Source of the DNA: Hyperoodon ampullatus
Lineage: Eukaryota; Chordata; Mammalia; Artiodactyla; Ziphiidae
Direction: 5' to 3'
Assembly: GCA_949752795.1 (NCBI GenBank)
Contig: OX457056.1
Span: forward strand, 178,522,428 to 178,586,427
Length of the DNA stretch: 64,000 nucleotides
Below, piece after piece: positions 1 to 10,640 of this stretch. A program made the position numbers and the translations under genes. Every line of letters begins with the position of its first letter. Position 1 is the first letter of the stretch. The notes beneath the pieces are model-generated. The model was not told the origin of the DNA and did not search any database. It saw nothing but the letters and a program-made list of their open reading frames with translations.

Positions 1-702
1 GTGACTGTGAAAGGACTCTTCTCTCACCAGGAAAACATCTTCAGTTCTTCAACTGATACACACCTCCTCATTTTGTATAATCCATGTCAAATGTTATATC
101 TTATGGGAAACATTTCCCGGCTTTCCTAAGACACAGCTGCTAGCTCCGTCTTCATTTCCCTGGAAACTGTGGGCAGGCTGAGGGACATGTCTTTCTCGTC
201 TTCCGATCCTCAGCATCTGGCATGGAGCTGGGGTTCCTGAAACGATGGCTGAATGATGAAGAGGCAAGTGTAAGCTTCATTCTATCAGGTTCCTCAGTCT
301 GTGATCCCCTTAAAGAGGTTTGGGGGCCAACCTCTGGAGAGAAGTACTGTTTTAGAGGCACTTGGAAGGAACGAAGACAGGTAGCTTACAGGATGCAGGC
401 TCTAGGGCTGCAACTGGTGGCAGGAAAGCAGGACAGAGGGAAGAAAGCCACTCTGTGCCCAGAACACTGTCAGCCCAACCCTGCCTGAGGCCAGGGGCGC
501 AGCTTGGGGTGAAGTGGCGGGGTAGGGAGAGAGAGAGAGAGAGGAGATATGCATCTGGTAGAGAGATACATCTGGTAGGAAATGTGCTAGGTGTCCATCT
601 GAGAACACAAGGGATAAGAGAGAAGGACTATCCCCTGTAGGTGGGGGGCACGGGCAGGTGCTGGTGTCAGTGCAGGGAGGGGTACAGAATGGTAAGTTGG
701 AA
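1..702. other. Unassigned sequence with a short GA run
   Basis: I recognise no gene or named repeat here. A short (GA)n run lies at about 526-545. The open frames on both strands are under 100 codons, overlap each other and have no recognisable domain. Confidence 0.5.
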
Positions 703-710
703 AGCCCAAT

Positions 711-1298
711 TAGAGGTTCTGAATTTTTTTTTGTCTTAGGACCTCTTCACACTCTTAAAAATTAATGGAGATTCCAAAGACTTTTTGTTTATGTGGATTA
801 TATCAGGCACTATTTACAATATTATAAATTAGAAAAGATAAATTTTAAATTTATGTATTTATGAACTCATTCAAATAAAACAAACTGTAAACCTAACACT
901 TAAAAATAACTATATTTTCTAATTCAAAAATTAGAATAAATAATGAGAAGAGTGGCATAGTTTTATATTTTTGCAACTTTCTTTAATGTCTAGCTGAACG
1001 GGAGACAGCTGGGTTCTCATGTCTGCCTTTGCATTCAGTCGAATAGATTCAGTAGAATAAAGTTTGCACTTGCCTTTTCATCATTCAACAGCGACTTCAG
1101 GAGCTCCATCCAATCTGCTGTGACATTACATATCAGGTCACCTCTGGAAAGGTCCTCTCTATGCTCATGCAAGAAACGGCAGTGCAGAAGCCAAGTTGTA
1201 CTTTAATGTTACTGTGAAAATAGTTTTGACTTCACAGACCCACTGAAAGGGTCATGGGGACTTCCATGGCTCCCAGCACCCCATTTTGAGAACTGTTG
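711..1298. mobile_element. Non-autonomous hAT-like DNA transposon with 8-bp target duplication
   Basis: The left end reads 'tagaggttctgaa' and the right end 'ttttgagaactgttg'. These are imperfect inverted copies of the CAGNGGTTCTCAA type of end used by mammalian hAT-Charlie elements. The flanks are 'agcccaat' (703-710) and 'ggcacaat' (1299-1306), which agree at 6 of 8 positions, as expected for an aged 8-bp hAT target duplication. The AT-rich interior carries no transposase frame, so this would be a deletion derivative moved by a transposase supplied in trans. I remember similar sequence as a common mammalian repeat but cannot name the subfamily. Confidence 0.6.
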
Positions 1299-1547
1299 GG
1301 CACAATCATATGAAAGTCCTGATATTCTGTTGTTTCTTTTTTCAAGTTGAGCTTTACAGCATGTCTTAATGTGATAGAAGGAACTTGACCTTGGCCTGTG
1401 GAAAGGCAGACCTGCCAACACTCCTTGGGCCCACCTGCTACCTTTGAGGCCTTGTAGAGCTGTGGGTCCTTGCTGTGCATGGTGAGCTCCTGGCCACACA
1501 GGTTATAGGAGGTGGTGAGCAGCAAGGGGTGGACGTAGGGGTCCTGA

Positions 1548-1665
1548 GTGGAAAGCAGGAGCTGAGCTTGAATCCTGAGGTCTGGGAGGGCTGTGTGTCC
1601 TCGTGCGAGCCATTGTCCCTTCAGCAGACCTTGCTTCCCTGTCTGAAGTATGAGTTTGGGTAGGT
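1548..1665 (+). repeat. MIR-like SINE fragment (weak)
   Basis: The order of short blocks ('gcttgaatcctgaggtctgg', then a cytosine-rich stretch, then 'cttccctgtctgaagtatga') follows the middle of a MIR SINE on the plus strand. Divergence is high, so this is a weak call. A 189-codon minus-strand open frame crosses it and is taken as chance. Confidence 0.35.
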
Positions 1666-1824
1666 ACCCAAGGTTTCTCCAGTGTGACAGATGCTGGTCT
1701 CTGATCCTGAATCTTACATGGTTCCCTGTCCTACCCCCTTCCTCATGGATGAGACTGACCATCACAGCATGAGCCAGTGGGCAGCTTCCAAATTCCACCA
1801 TTCATATACTTCATATAATAACTT

Positions 1825-2010
1825 GCGTTGTTATTTCTTTCATTACAAAGGTAATAAAAATTCATTAAAACTGAAAAATTAGATATGCAGGAAAAGAAAG
1901 AAGAAAAGAACACAAGTAAGCACATGTAGTCTGCTGTCCTAGAGATAACTGCTGCTGACATTATGGTGAATATCTTTCCAGGTGTTCTTTTTATGCATAT
2001 AGTTCATGCT
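1825..2010. repeat. Ancient interspersed-repeat tail, family not named
   Basis: The segment runs from 'cattacaaaggtaataaaaa' through 'agagataactgctgctgaca' to 'tctttccaggtgttcttttt'. This is a recurrent mammalian repeat motif that I associate with old LINE 3' ends. Related wording recurs near 43590-43740. It has no coding content. Confidence 0.35.
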
Positions 2011-2022
2011 TTATCTTTGTAG

Positions 2023-2268
2023 GATCATTTCTTCTTAAATACAACTTTGTTATGTGATTCCCAGCAACTGAATACAGTTTGAACTCTTCATTCTGGCGTG
2101 TGAGGTTTTCTCTATCCAGACTTGTCTCCTATTCCTTCCATGCCAGATTATTTCTTCTTAAATACAACTTTATTATGTGATCCCCGGCAATCGAATACAG
2201 TTTGAGCTCTTCATTCTGGCATTTGAAACTTTCTCTATCCAGACTTGTCTTCTATCCTTTCCCTCTCT
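2023..2268 (+). repeat. 123-bp direct tandem duplication
   Basis: Two adjacent units share long blocks: 'tttcttcttaaatacaactt', 'gaatacagtttga', 'ctcttcattctggc' and 'tctctatccagacttgtct'. Unit 1 is about 2023-2145 and unit 2 about 2146-2268, a period of 123 bp. The units differ by roughly 10 percent, so this is a local segmental duplication rather than an active satellite. Confidence 0.85.
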
Positions 2269-2504
2269 GTGGCCCCTACTCTTGCCTCTCCCCAAATAAA
2301 CCACGTGCCTACCCCCTCCACACTTGTAAAGTCATCTCCCTAGCTTAGTACCCCATCTCTAAGTTGAATTTATTCTGCAAGGTCAGAAATTCTAACTTGT
2401 TCATTCCTCACCTGCTTCCGAGATGGCTTCAAAGTATTCTTGGAGACTCTGACCCAGTGTTACTTCTAAAGTCTTACCTCATTCTCAGGCTGTTTGCCCC
2501 TCCC

Positions 2505-2660
2505 TCCTCTGAGCTCTCACAGATATCATACATACCTTAATTGGCACTTTGCTCACTAGATTGTAATTGCCTGCATGCCTTTTACTACCACCTGGTTCTG
2601 GAGCTGCCCACAGTATTGCACACTGATTATTTGCTGACTGGGTTGGAACCCATGTGCATG
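2505..2660 (+). repeat. L2 LINE 3'-end-like fragment (weak)
   Basis: The stretch around 'tttgctcactagattgtaat' resembles the L2 3' region, in which 'cactagattgtaagctcc' is typical. It is too diverged for a firm call. Confidence 0.35.
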
Positions 2661-4086
2661 GCAGGTCTGATCACAGACTGTATCATCCAGTGTATGTTGG
2701 TTACTTGGGTGTCCTGCTGGACCTTGAGCCCCCTGCACGCAGGGTCCCCACAGGACTGATCCACTCCTACCTGTAGGGCTGGGAAAGTCTCCTCCTGGTG
2801 GGCTTGGGGGTGGCTTTGTCCTGTGATGCTTGGGGCAGGCAGAATTCCAGACCACAAGATGTCAGTGTTGTCCCAGCTACCAAGGAATCGCCAGGCCGTG
2901 ACTTCCACGTCTTTCTGGTGCTGGCAGAGCTGGGCGCTCAGAGGAACTGACAGGGTTAGACAAACGCTCCTCCTGAGCCGCGGACTTGATTTGGAGGAAA
3001 GTGAACTACAGGGTGAGGGTGGAACTCCGTCACGGGGAAGGCATGGACAGGGGCAGGCTAGTGAGTGGTCTCAGGCTGCCTCCGATGTGGAAGTCAGTCA
3101 GCCCAAGGGGGCTACCTGGAGCAACATCCGTACTGGTAGAGGATGCTGGAGCTTCTGAGGTTTTACCTCTAATGTGGAAAAATGGGAAGGGTGCAGGGCA
3201 GCAAACAAGGAGGGCTGGATCCATCCTGTCTCTGTCCCCTGATGGCTTGAAAACTCAGGTGAGATACATGCTTCTCCAAGCTTCCAACTTCTCATTTCCT
3301 TTCCCCCTCCCCTTGGACTGCCTGCTCTCCAAGGCCGTGGCTTCTGTCTTTGGCCTCTACTATTTCCACTGTGAGTGATTCACATTGTTTCTTCTCACAT
3401 GGCCTAGATATAAATATTTCAGTGGCTCAAAGCAGCATTGTGTTCTAACTGCTGTTCTGCTATTCATTAAATTGTAGGTAAAGTTAGGATTATTCCAAAG
3501 CTTCTTCAAAAGCTACTTTAATTTTGAATGGGGAAAAAGTCATTTCCAGTAAATCTGTTAATTTGCCTTGAATTTGTTCTCATGTAAAATTTTTGCTGGC
3601 CTGAATGATGGGCTTTTCCAATTCTGTTCCGGATCATAATGAGAAATTTTCCAGAAAGCCCAACACTTCAAGATCTCACAAATCCTGTGATTTTGTAGAC
3701 ACTGTTGAAAATGTCATCTTTGTAATAAAATCCAAGTTGATTGTGATATTTAATATCTTTTAAAGGCACCACAGACTACTTATTGATTTTTAAAATTAAA
3801 ATTAAGAAGAAACAGAAACCCACACAATTGTTTATAATTCACCAGATGTTAAGATCTGGAATCTGCTGAAGCAAGGGTCTCACTTTAAAATGTTGAAAAA
3901 AAATTTCAATGCAAGATCAGTAAAATACATGACAGTAATGAAAAGATGAATAATGATCAGAAACAGCCCTTGAACCCTGAGTCAGTGTTCTACACAAGCA
4001 TTGAAAGCAGTCAAACTCTTCCTTGCCCGGAAGATAAAGGTTGGGATTGGGAACAGATAGAACAGAGATGGCGGAGGGAAGACACA
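2661..4086. other. Unassigned sequence with an AT-rich unique core
   Basis: No gene or repeat is recognised. About 3460-3930 is AT-rich and non-repetitive by eye, without poly-A tails or target duplications. An open frame of 114 codons at 3946-4290 overlaps L2-like sequence near 4087-4133 and has no recognisable domain. Confidence 0.4.
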
Positions 4087-5735
4087 GCATTTACTGGATA
4101 CCTTCTGTGCCAGGTACTGGGTTGGGTACTCAGAAATATGTTTGCAGTGGGAACGTGTGGTCTTACATCTGTTGCTGCTGCGGTAGCTCCTCTCCACTTA
4201 CTCAGTTATATCCCTGGTGCCCCAGGTCTCATCACTGCAGCACTAGCTGACTTGGGGAAGAAGCGAGCCCAAGAGGCTTATCTGGAATAAGAACCGTAGT
4301 ACCATAGAAGCACTCACATGTCACTCACATGCCACTTGATCTTCTAAGCACTCTAGCTATACTAATCCATTTGATTCTTAAAACAGAATGAGGATAGGTT
4401 TACTCTTATTATCATTCCCATTTTTCAAGCACTCTAGTTACAGTATTCTGTTTGATTCTTATAGTAGTCTATGTGGACACAGGTATACTATTATTATTAT
4501 TTTCATTCCACAGAGGGGAAAACTGTGGCTCAGAGAGGTTAAGTAAGTTGTTTAAAGTCACACAGGTCACACAGCTAGTAAGATTTGAACCTGATGTGAA
4601 CCTGGGGAGTCCAGCTCCAGAGGCAGCGCACTCAACCACTTTACTATACTGAGTAGTATGAGCTGATCACTTCTGTGGAAGAAAAGTCCCCACCTGATCC
4701 ATCGTTTGGAATATATACTTGGATTCTGAGGAGTGGAGATTTTCCAGAAGTATTTCTGTTTCTGCCAGGTCCCTAATGTCCCAGGAGGAGCTGGGTTACT
4801 CCCTTCGTGGGTGAAAGGCATTGATGCTAGTCTAAGTCTTGGCACATGCCTAGGGGACCTACCCTACTCCATGTTCTGCCTTTTTTTTCTGAGAAAAAGC
4901 TATGTATTTCAGGGAGGTGTGTACGTTTGTGTGTTTGTTGGCTGCATCAGGAAAGGCTTAAGGAATTGACATTTGAGTTTGGCCTGATTAGTAGGGGACA
5001 ACTTGGAGGAAAATGGGTTTGGAGTTGGGGGCAGGGGGTATAGAGAGCAGGGCTGAGAAAAGGCATGTTGTAGCAGCAAAAGGAGCAAATACGGCAGAGC
5101 TGTAAGAACATGGAATAGTCGTGTGTTAGTAATTAGTGTCAAAGCATAATATCCTCAAATACCCCAAAATATATAGTGATCACATATCAAAGATTGGTTT
5201 AACACATTAAAGAGGGAACCAGCAAAATGGTAAAACTGGTCTAAAAGACAATATGAGAGCTTGAAACATGTTGTCAATGAAAGAAAGAATGCTGAAATAA
5301 GATTGTTAGGTTAGGTACCAGCTGGTTAATATTCCACACGGCAGTACAACTGTAACATTTGTTATCTTTTCTATTGGACAAAATTCATTTAGATCTCTAC
5401 TAAGTTAAATTATTTGTAACTTATCAATATTCTGAAGTTAACATCTACCTTCACAATAAGTCAAACAAAATTACTTTTCCCTAGAACATCAGGGGATCCT
5501 TAGGTGGGCTTGTTAAGCAGTGTGTCAGAGTGACATTGAAAGGCACAAGACGCTTTTTTGTCTTATTTCCAAGCTTGGCATTCATTTTCTAAGTACCAGA
5601 AGGCTGGAACTAGGGAAATGTGGAGGATGATGTGGTGACGTAGGCAGGGCTGATGTGGGGCTTTGCCTGCCATGGAAGGAGTGAGTCTTTCATCCTAGTG
5701 CAAGTCACTGGCTGGTTTGAATCAAGGAAGTGACA
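4087..5735 (-). mobile_element. L2 LINE remnant (minus), interrupted
   Basis: Pieces appear in the order expected of a minus-strand L2. First comes the 3' end ('ttctgtgccaggtactggg' near 4100). Then comes a segment with 'gacatttgagtttggcctga' at 4945-5115. Last is 5585-5735 with 'gtggggctttgcctgccatg' and 'aggaagtgacataattc'. A MIR lies within it at 4316-4652, and about 5120-5580 is unassigned. All reading frames are destroyed. L2 is an ancient CR1-like LINE, inactive in placental mammals. Confidence 0.6.
4316..4652 (-). repeat. MIR SINE (minus), with duplicated 3' block
   Basis: The core reads 'ctcagagaggttaagtaagt', then 'cacacagctagtaagatttg', then 'gtccagctccagaggcagcg', ending 'accactttactatactg'. 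This is the reverse complement of a MIR from tail to tRNA-like head. The tail block 'gcactctag...tttgattctta' occurs twice (near 4348 and 4430), which suggests a small internal duplication or two overlapping MIR tails. Confidence 0.8.
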
Positions 5736-5737
5736 TA

Positions 5738-6480
5738 ATTCACCATCCTTCCATCCATTTACTCAATAAAACTTTATTGAAAGTGCCAAGTACTAGTCTC
5801 AGAGTTGGGAATAGCGAGGTGATCAAGACAAGAAAGGCATGTTTCTGTTCTTATGCAGCTTACATCTGGTGGAGGGAGAAATACAATAAATGCATTGATT
5901 CCCTGAGTGTTCCAACCTGCGAGGTCAAGGAAGTTCGTCGGAGGAGTGATAAGGGAGAGAAGGAAGTCAGCTGCACAAGATCTGGAGAAGTGGATTCCAG
6001 CCTGAGGAAGTGACGAGGGCAGAGGTTGGAGTGAATTGGGTAGGTCCCACAGACAGAGGATGACACGTGGAGGGCCTGAGTGCAATGAGCATCAAAGGAG
6101 CAGTAGGATGGAAGGGTATACACGGTCCCCTGATCTGAATTCTTTTCTGAGTGTGATGGGAAATGACGTGACCTAACTTCTGTTTTTCAACTTATCATTT
6201 CGGCTCGTGTGGAGTGTGGACTATGGAATACAGCAAGAGAAGACATAAGGGGGCCAGTGTGGGTAGGTCGTGGGGAAGATGTTTGCATTCATTTCTGTGG
6301 AAGATGATGGAGCCCGCACCTCAGTGTTAGCTTGACCGGGTTCTTATTTTTGAAACTTGACCTTGGCAGCTGAGGGATGTTTCCTAGAGAGGAGCGATGC
6401 TGGAGCTAAGGAGCCACCTAGGGGTTCAGAGGAGAACTGATGAGTCTGCAGACTGGGCAATAAGTGTGGGGAGGAGGGAA
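5738..6480 (-). mobile_element. Second L2 LINE remnant (minus)
   Basis: It begins with the L2 3' end in reverse ('catttactcaataaaacttt', 'gccaagtactagtctcagag', 'tgcagcttacatctggtgga'). It continues into reverse ORF2 3' sequence ('gagtgtgatgggaaatgacg', 'gtgtggactatggaatacag'). It follows the previous L2 in the same orientation, so there are two L2 copies head to tail. All frames are broken. Confidence 0.7.
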
Positions 6481-9024
6481 TGGATTGGAATGATGTTTGG
6501 GCTTGAAAAAACTAATTCACAAGCTGCTCCTAAGGGTAACTTTTTTGTCAGAGGGAGCCTTATTTTTGTATGCAAAGCCCAGCTAGAGGCGGCTCCAAGC
6601 TCTCATCCAGACCTGGTTCTCCCAGTCTGCAGAGTGGAAGGTGCCCTCGAGGGAGCACGAGGGGAGGTTGGGTCAGCACCCCATAAGAGGACACTCTTTC
6701 TGCTGTTTCATGCCTCTCCTGGGGTCTTGGTGGAGCACCCAGAGGTTAATCCACACTTTGACAAGAACTTCTTCCCCTTGTAATGATCACAGAGGCACTT
6801 CCTATGGTGGTGGCTGAATGTGTTGGCTAACCGGTGAATGCTTTCGGAAGGAGAAAAGAGGCCCAGACGTTTTTAAATCCATTCCTGCCCAGAGCCAAGC
6901 TTGTTTAGGATCCCACAGACAACAAATAGTGGGGCAGACATTTTCATCCACATCTCCGTCTCCCAAGCCCATGCTCTTCCATCATGCCAACCTGGGATGC
7001 TGGCACAAACCCTTTGGGGGAGTTTTCAATTCTGTTTTGCAGTAAACTGCTAACCTTGGAGGCCCAGGTTGGAGGGCAAAGTCCTGGGGGCTCCCTCAGG
7101 TAGGTTCCTGGAACTCCTCCTTGAGCTTTTCTTCTGATTGGGGTATTCAAACACCAGTCTTTTGTCAGGAAAGGGTATTTTCCCATTCCAGAGCAAGACT
7201 AGCATGTGCTGGTGAGCTTAGTGATACTATTTATGCAGGAATGAAAATGCCAGGACTGGAGGAACATGGAAGAGCCTGATGAGGTCTTATTTGTTCTAAT
7301 AAGTAACAAGAAAATGTGATTGTATTTCCAAGTGCTAGTCTCTCTGGGTAATTACTTACAGTGTTATATCCTCCAAGATCAAAGGGCAACTCTTTGGATC
7401 TGGGTTGCAAATGAGTTAGTGCACTTTGCAAGCTAACTGACTGCTGCCCAGGCCTGTTGTGAGCTGGGGCAGGTGTGCTGGGACACCTGGCCTCGAAGGA
7501 TGACACAACAAACCCAGTAAGGCAGGAGGTGCACCTTTAAAACAAATTGGCGGGGAGAAGGAGGGTTTGAGAGTGGGAGAGGGGACACAGTCATTGAGTG
7601 CAGAAAAACCCCACGAAAGGAAGACATGTTCAGGAAAATTCAGCTTGGAAGCTGTTCTGACATCAAAGGTAGGACTGTCAACCTCCCTAATCCTCCATCC
7701 CAATGTAGCAGCCAAGAGAAGGTGTTCTGCCTCCGATATTTGCAGGGTGGTTTGGAAGGAAGTGTTGTTCCTGAAGTTCAAGTAATTGCAGGCATCTGTC
7801 ACTAACAAATGGAAAATGGAAATAGCTCAAGAAATAGACTTACACTTGCTGAAGTTAGTGCTTGCAAGGCTGAATTTGAAGCAATTTTAGACACGGAGTT
7901 TGAAGACTCTGCAATGAGTATATCGACCCTGATAGAAGAGACCAATTCAGTATAGATCATTTGGGGTGGTGGGGGTGAGAGAGAGACAGAGACAGAGGAG
8001 ATAGAGACAGAGAGACAGAGTGTCTGTGTCTAGGAGGGGATATTCCTGTGGGCAGGGCCATGCCAGGTATGTAGATAGCATGCTGCTGATTTGACAGCAT
8101 GGAATCTCATGCCCAGAGAAGTTGACCCACTTGTCCCTGTCAGGGAGGACTTGGATCCATGTCTGCAGAGTCCAAACTACCCTACCCATTCATGGATGGG
8201 GGGCCAGGGGCAGCCCCGAGGTGGGTGGGGAAGGGGAGAGGCAGACCAGACAACCAAAGAAAAGGAATTTGAGAGCACGACCAGAGCAGGCCCGTTGCTC
8301 AGCCTCTCCTGGCATACTATGGTTTATACTATTATGTAAAGTAAATATCAGCCTTTCTCAAACTGTGTTCTTTGGTTATTACTGTATTACTTGTATTCTA
8401 TGAAACATTTAGAAGCGTCCTACATAAAAGGCTTCTGCGTTCAAAGAAATTTTAGTTAAAAAATGGTCCTTTAACTGGAGGACTATTCCAAGCCTAAGGC
8501 TCTTATGCATGGTGAAGAGGAGCTGAGTGTGTTCTGTTTCCTAAATTTATTTGATCTTGCTACCTCTTCTTTTTTTGGATGGTCTCTACTTCTGTAGCTA
8601 TATCCATGCATCAATCTGCTTCATTTAGTAAAATGCATATGTAGTTCATTCTATGGAGTGAGTTTAGGTCTTTCTGTTTTTTTCTTGACAACGTTTGGCG
8701 TTACAAGAGCTTCTACACATTTATAGTTCAGAACACTGTTGGGGTATGTGGAGAGCAGAAGAGAAAGGTCAGGAAGAGGGACCTAGACCCTGGGTGTCAG
8801 CAGATTCCACTGTGTGGGAGGAGGATGCAAGCCTGGAGAAAGAGTGGGTGATGGAGAGAAAATGATGAGGAGTAGCCATCCAGACAAGGGGGGATGGGTA
8901 TGGAAGGAATGAGACTCTTGCAGTAAAGCAAAGATGAGAGAAAGTGAGATTGCTGTTCCACAAGCCTAAAAAGGGAGGCTGTCTGCATGCCTTCTCAGTG
9001 CTGGGCTGCATGTACACCACTGCC
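6481..9024. other. Unassigned sequence
   Basis: I see no gene or confident interspersed repeat apart from the simple repeat at 7975-8020 and a weak MIR-like block at about 8080-8180 ('atgcccagagaagttgaccc'). Open frames reach 130 codons at most and lie on opposite strands over each other without recognisable motifs. Confidence 0.4.
7975..8020 (+). repeat. (GAGA/GACA)n simple repeat
   Basis: A purine-rich run of GA and GACAGA units, impure, about 46 bp long. Confidence 0.9.
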
Positions 9025-9225
9025 CAGCGAGAGTGCAGTGAAACAAGCAGGGGCTTTGCAGCCAAGCAGGTTTGCATTCAAGTCCTGCTCACCAATCCCT
9101 GCTATGTGACTTTGAGTAAATTCCTTCAACTCTCACCTCTTGACTGCTCAGAACCCTTGAGAGGCTTTAATGAGATAATTTGGGCCAGCACAGGGTCTGC
9201 CCCTCACAGCGGGAGACCCCGGGTG
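9025..9225 (+). repeat. MIR SINE (plus)
   Basis: The blocks 'ggggctttgcagccaagcag', 'gctatgtgactttgagtaaa', 'ggctttaatgagataatttg' and 'ccagcacagggtctg' follow the MIR consensus from head to tail. A 149-codon open frame crosses it and is treated as chance. Confidence 0.7.
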
Positions 9226-10242
9226 GGCGTGATCCTCAGCCCTTTTACTCTCTCCTTTGCTCAGCATCCCTTTAACGGTCATGGACTTTGCCATACTCAC
9301 CTCTTCACCTTCCACCCACCCGGCCTTACCTCCTCCTCCTCCAAGTCTCTATGTCGGGCTCAGGGCTGTTCAGACCTTGAGGATTCTGGATAAACAGTTT
9401 CCTGATAACTGGGGCTGTGCTGCTCTGAGCGCTAATTGCTTCCAGCCTGGAGATGGAATCTAAAATTGGAAGCTGGGTGAATGGAGCAGCTCTCCACACC
9501 CCATGGCCCTGTCTCTTGGCAGCTTTCTCAGACTGAAGAAGGGTAGCACACAGTCCTTCTGGGATGCGGGAACCGATGGCTATTTGTCCTGATTTATGTG
9601 TTTCTCTTTGAGGCATTATATTCTGCCAAACAGATTAAAGACAATATGCTGGACCTATTGGCAGTGTGGAGTTGGGAAATTTCTTACTGGTGTGTTTTGT
9701 TTTTTTCTGCCACTTGACTCTATTTGTTACGTACTCTCTTTCAAAATGTGAATCAAAACTCCCATTGTGTACTTTCTTTCTGCCATTATTTTACATGATG
9801 ATCTCTTTCTGTTACATCTGGGAAAAAGAATGCTGGAAGGTCTGAAATGGCTGCTGTCAGCTTTCAAAATTCCAGACAGGTGACTTCAATCTATCTGAAG
9901 GGACAATGGATTATTTAGGAGAGTTGCTAAGAAGTTAACCTTGGAGAACACTGTGCTTTTAAAAATGTTGAATGAGTAAATTTTGAAGATTTATTATTTT
10001 CTTTCTGATTTATAAATGTAATATATGTTCATTGTAAAAACTAGAAATGCACAAAAAAGAACTACCATCAAAATTAAAATTATGACCTATTTTCTAAGTC
10101 TCTCTCTTTCATAAACCAATAGGTGATCACACTGAATGCATGGGTTGGCTTTGCTTATTTAACATTATATTATGAAGAATTTCTTATCTCACTAAATAAT
10201 CTTCTGTCCATGATTTTATTTTGTTTTATTTTGATGTGGACC
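9226..10242. other. Unassigned sequence
   Basis: No gene seen. From about 9960 the sequence becomes AT-rich and resembles old LINE tails ('ttcattgtaaaaactagaaa'), but I cannot assign a family. Confidence 0.4.
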
Positions 10243-10306
10243 ATGTTTTAAAAGTTTTTATTGAATTTGTTACAATATTGCTTCTGTTTTATGTTTTGGT
10301 TTTTTG
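10243..10306 (-). repeat. Truncated tail of an artiodactyl-type tRNA-derived SINE
   Basis: 'tttttattgaatttgttaca' followed by 'attgcttctgttttatgttt' matches my memory of the reversed 3' half of Bov-tA/CHR-like SINEs. The tRNA-like head is missing. Confidence 0.45.
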
Positions 10307-10369
10307 GCCAAAAAGCCAAAAAAACCCTTGATCTGGTGTATAGGTTACCCATATTTTTCCCATTTTGTC

Positions 10370-10640
10370 AGTAGTCTTTTAATTTTGTTTATTTTTTTTA
10401 GATATTCAGAAGTTTGAAAATCTGTTTAGTGTACTAAAATATAGTAAAATCAATCAGACTCTTCATTTGCTCTCATGATTACAAAGATCTTCCTACCTCT
10501 AAGATCAGATAGCTATTCACTGCTACTTTCTTCAGTGGTTTAGTTTCTTAGATTTAGCTTGTTAACTGTTCGGAAATTATTTTAGTGTGTGGTATGAGGT
10601 AGAGATCTAATTTTATTATTTTTAAATGCTTAAACAATTG
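10370..10640 (-). mobile_element. Old L1 (L1M-like), part 1
   Basis: 'ttttagtgtgtggtatgagg' followed by 'tagagatctaattttatta' matches the reversed ORF2 region of old mammalian L1s. The same L1 resumes near 13125 at the expected next segment, so the LTR-like element at 10641-13124 was inserted into it. Confidence 0.6.

Noticed and set aside
1232..1801. 189-codon minus-strand frame
   Set aside because: It crosses the end of a hAT-like element and a MIR-like fragment. No domain and no splice or start context.
9025..9393. 149-codon frame as a possible exon
   Set aside because: It starts in unassigned sequence and runs through a MIR SINE. No recognisable protein.
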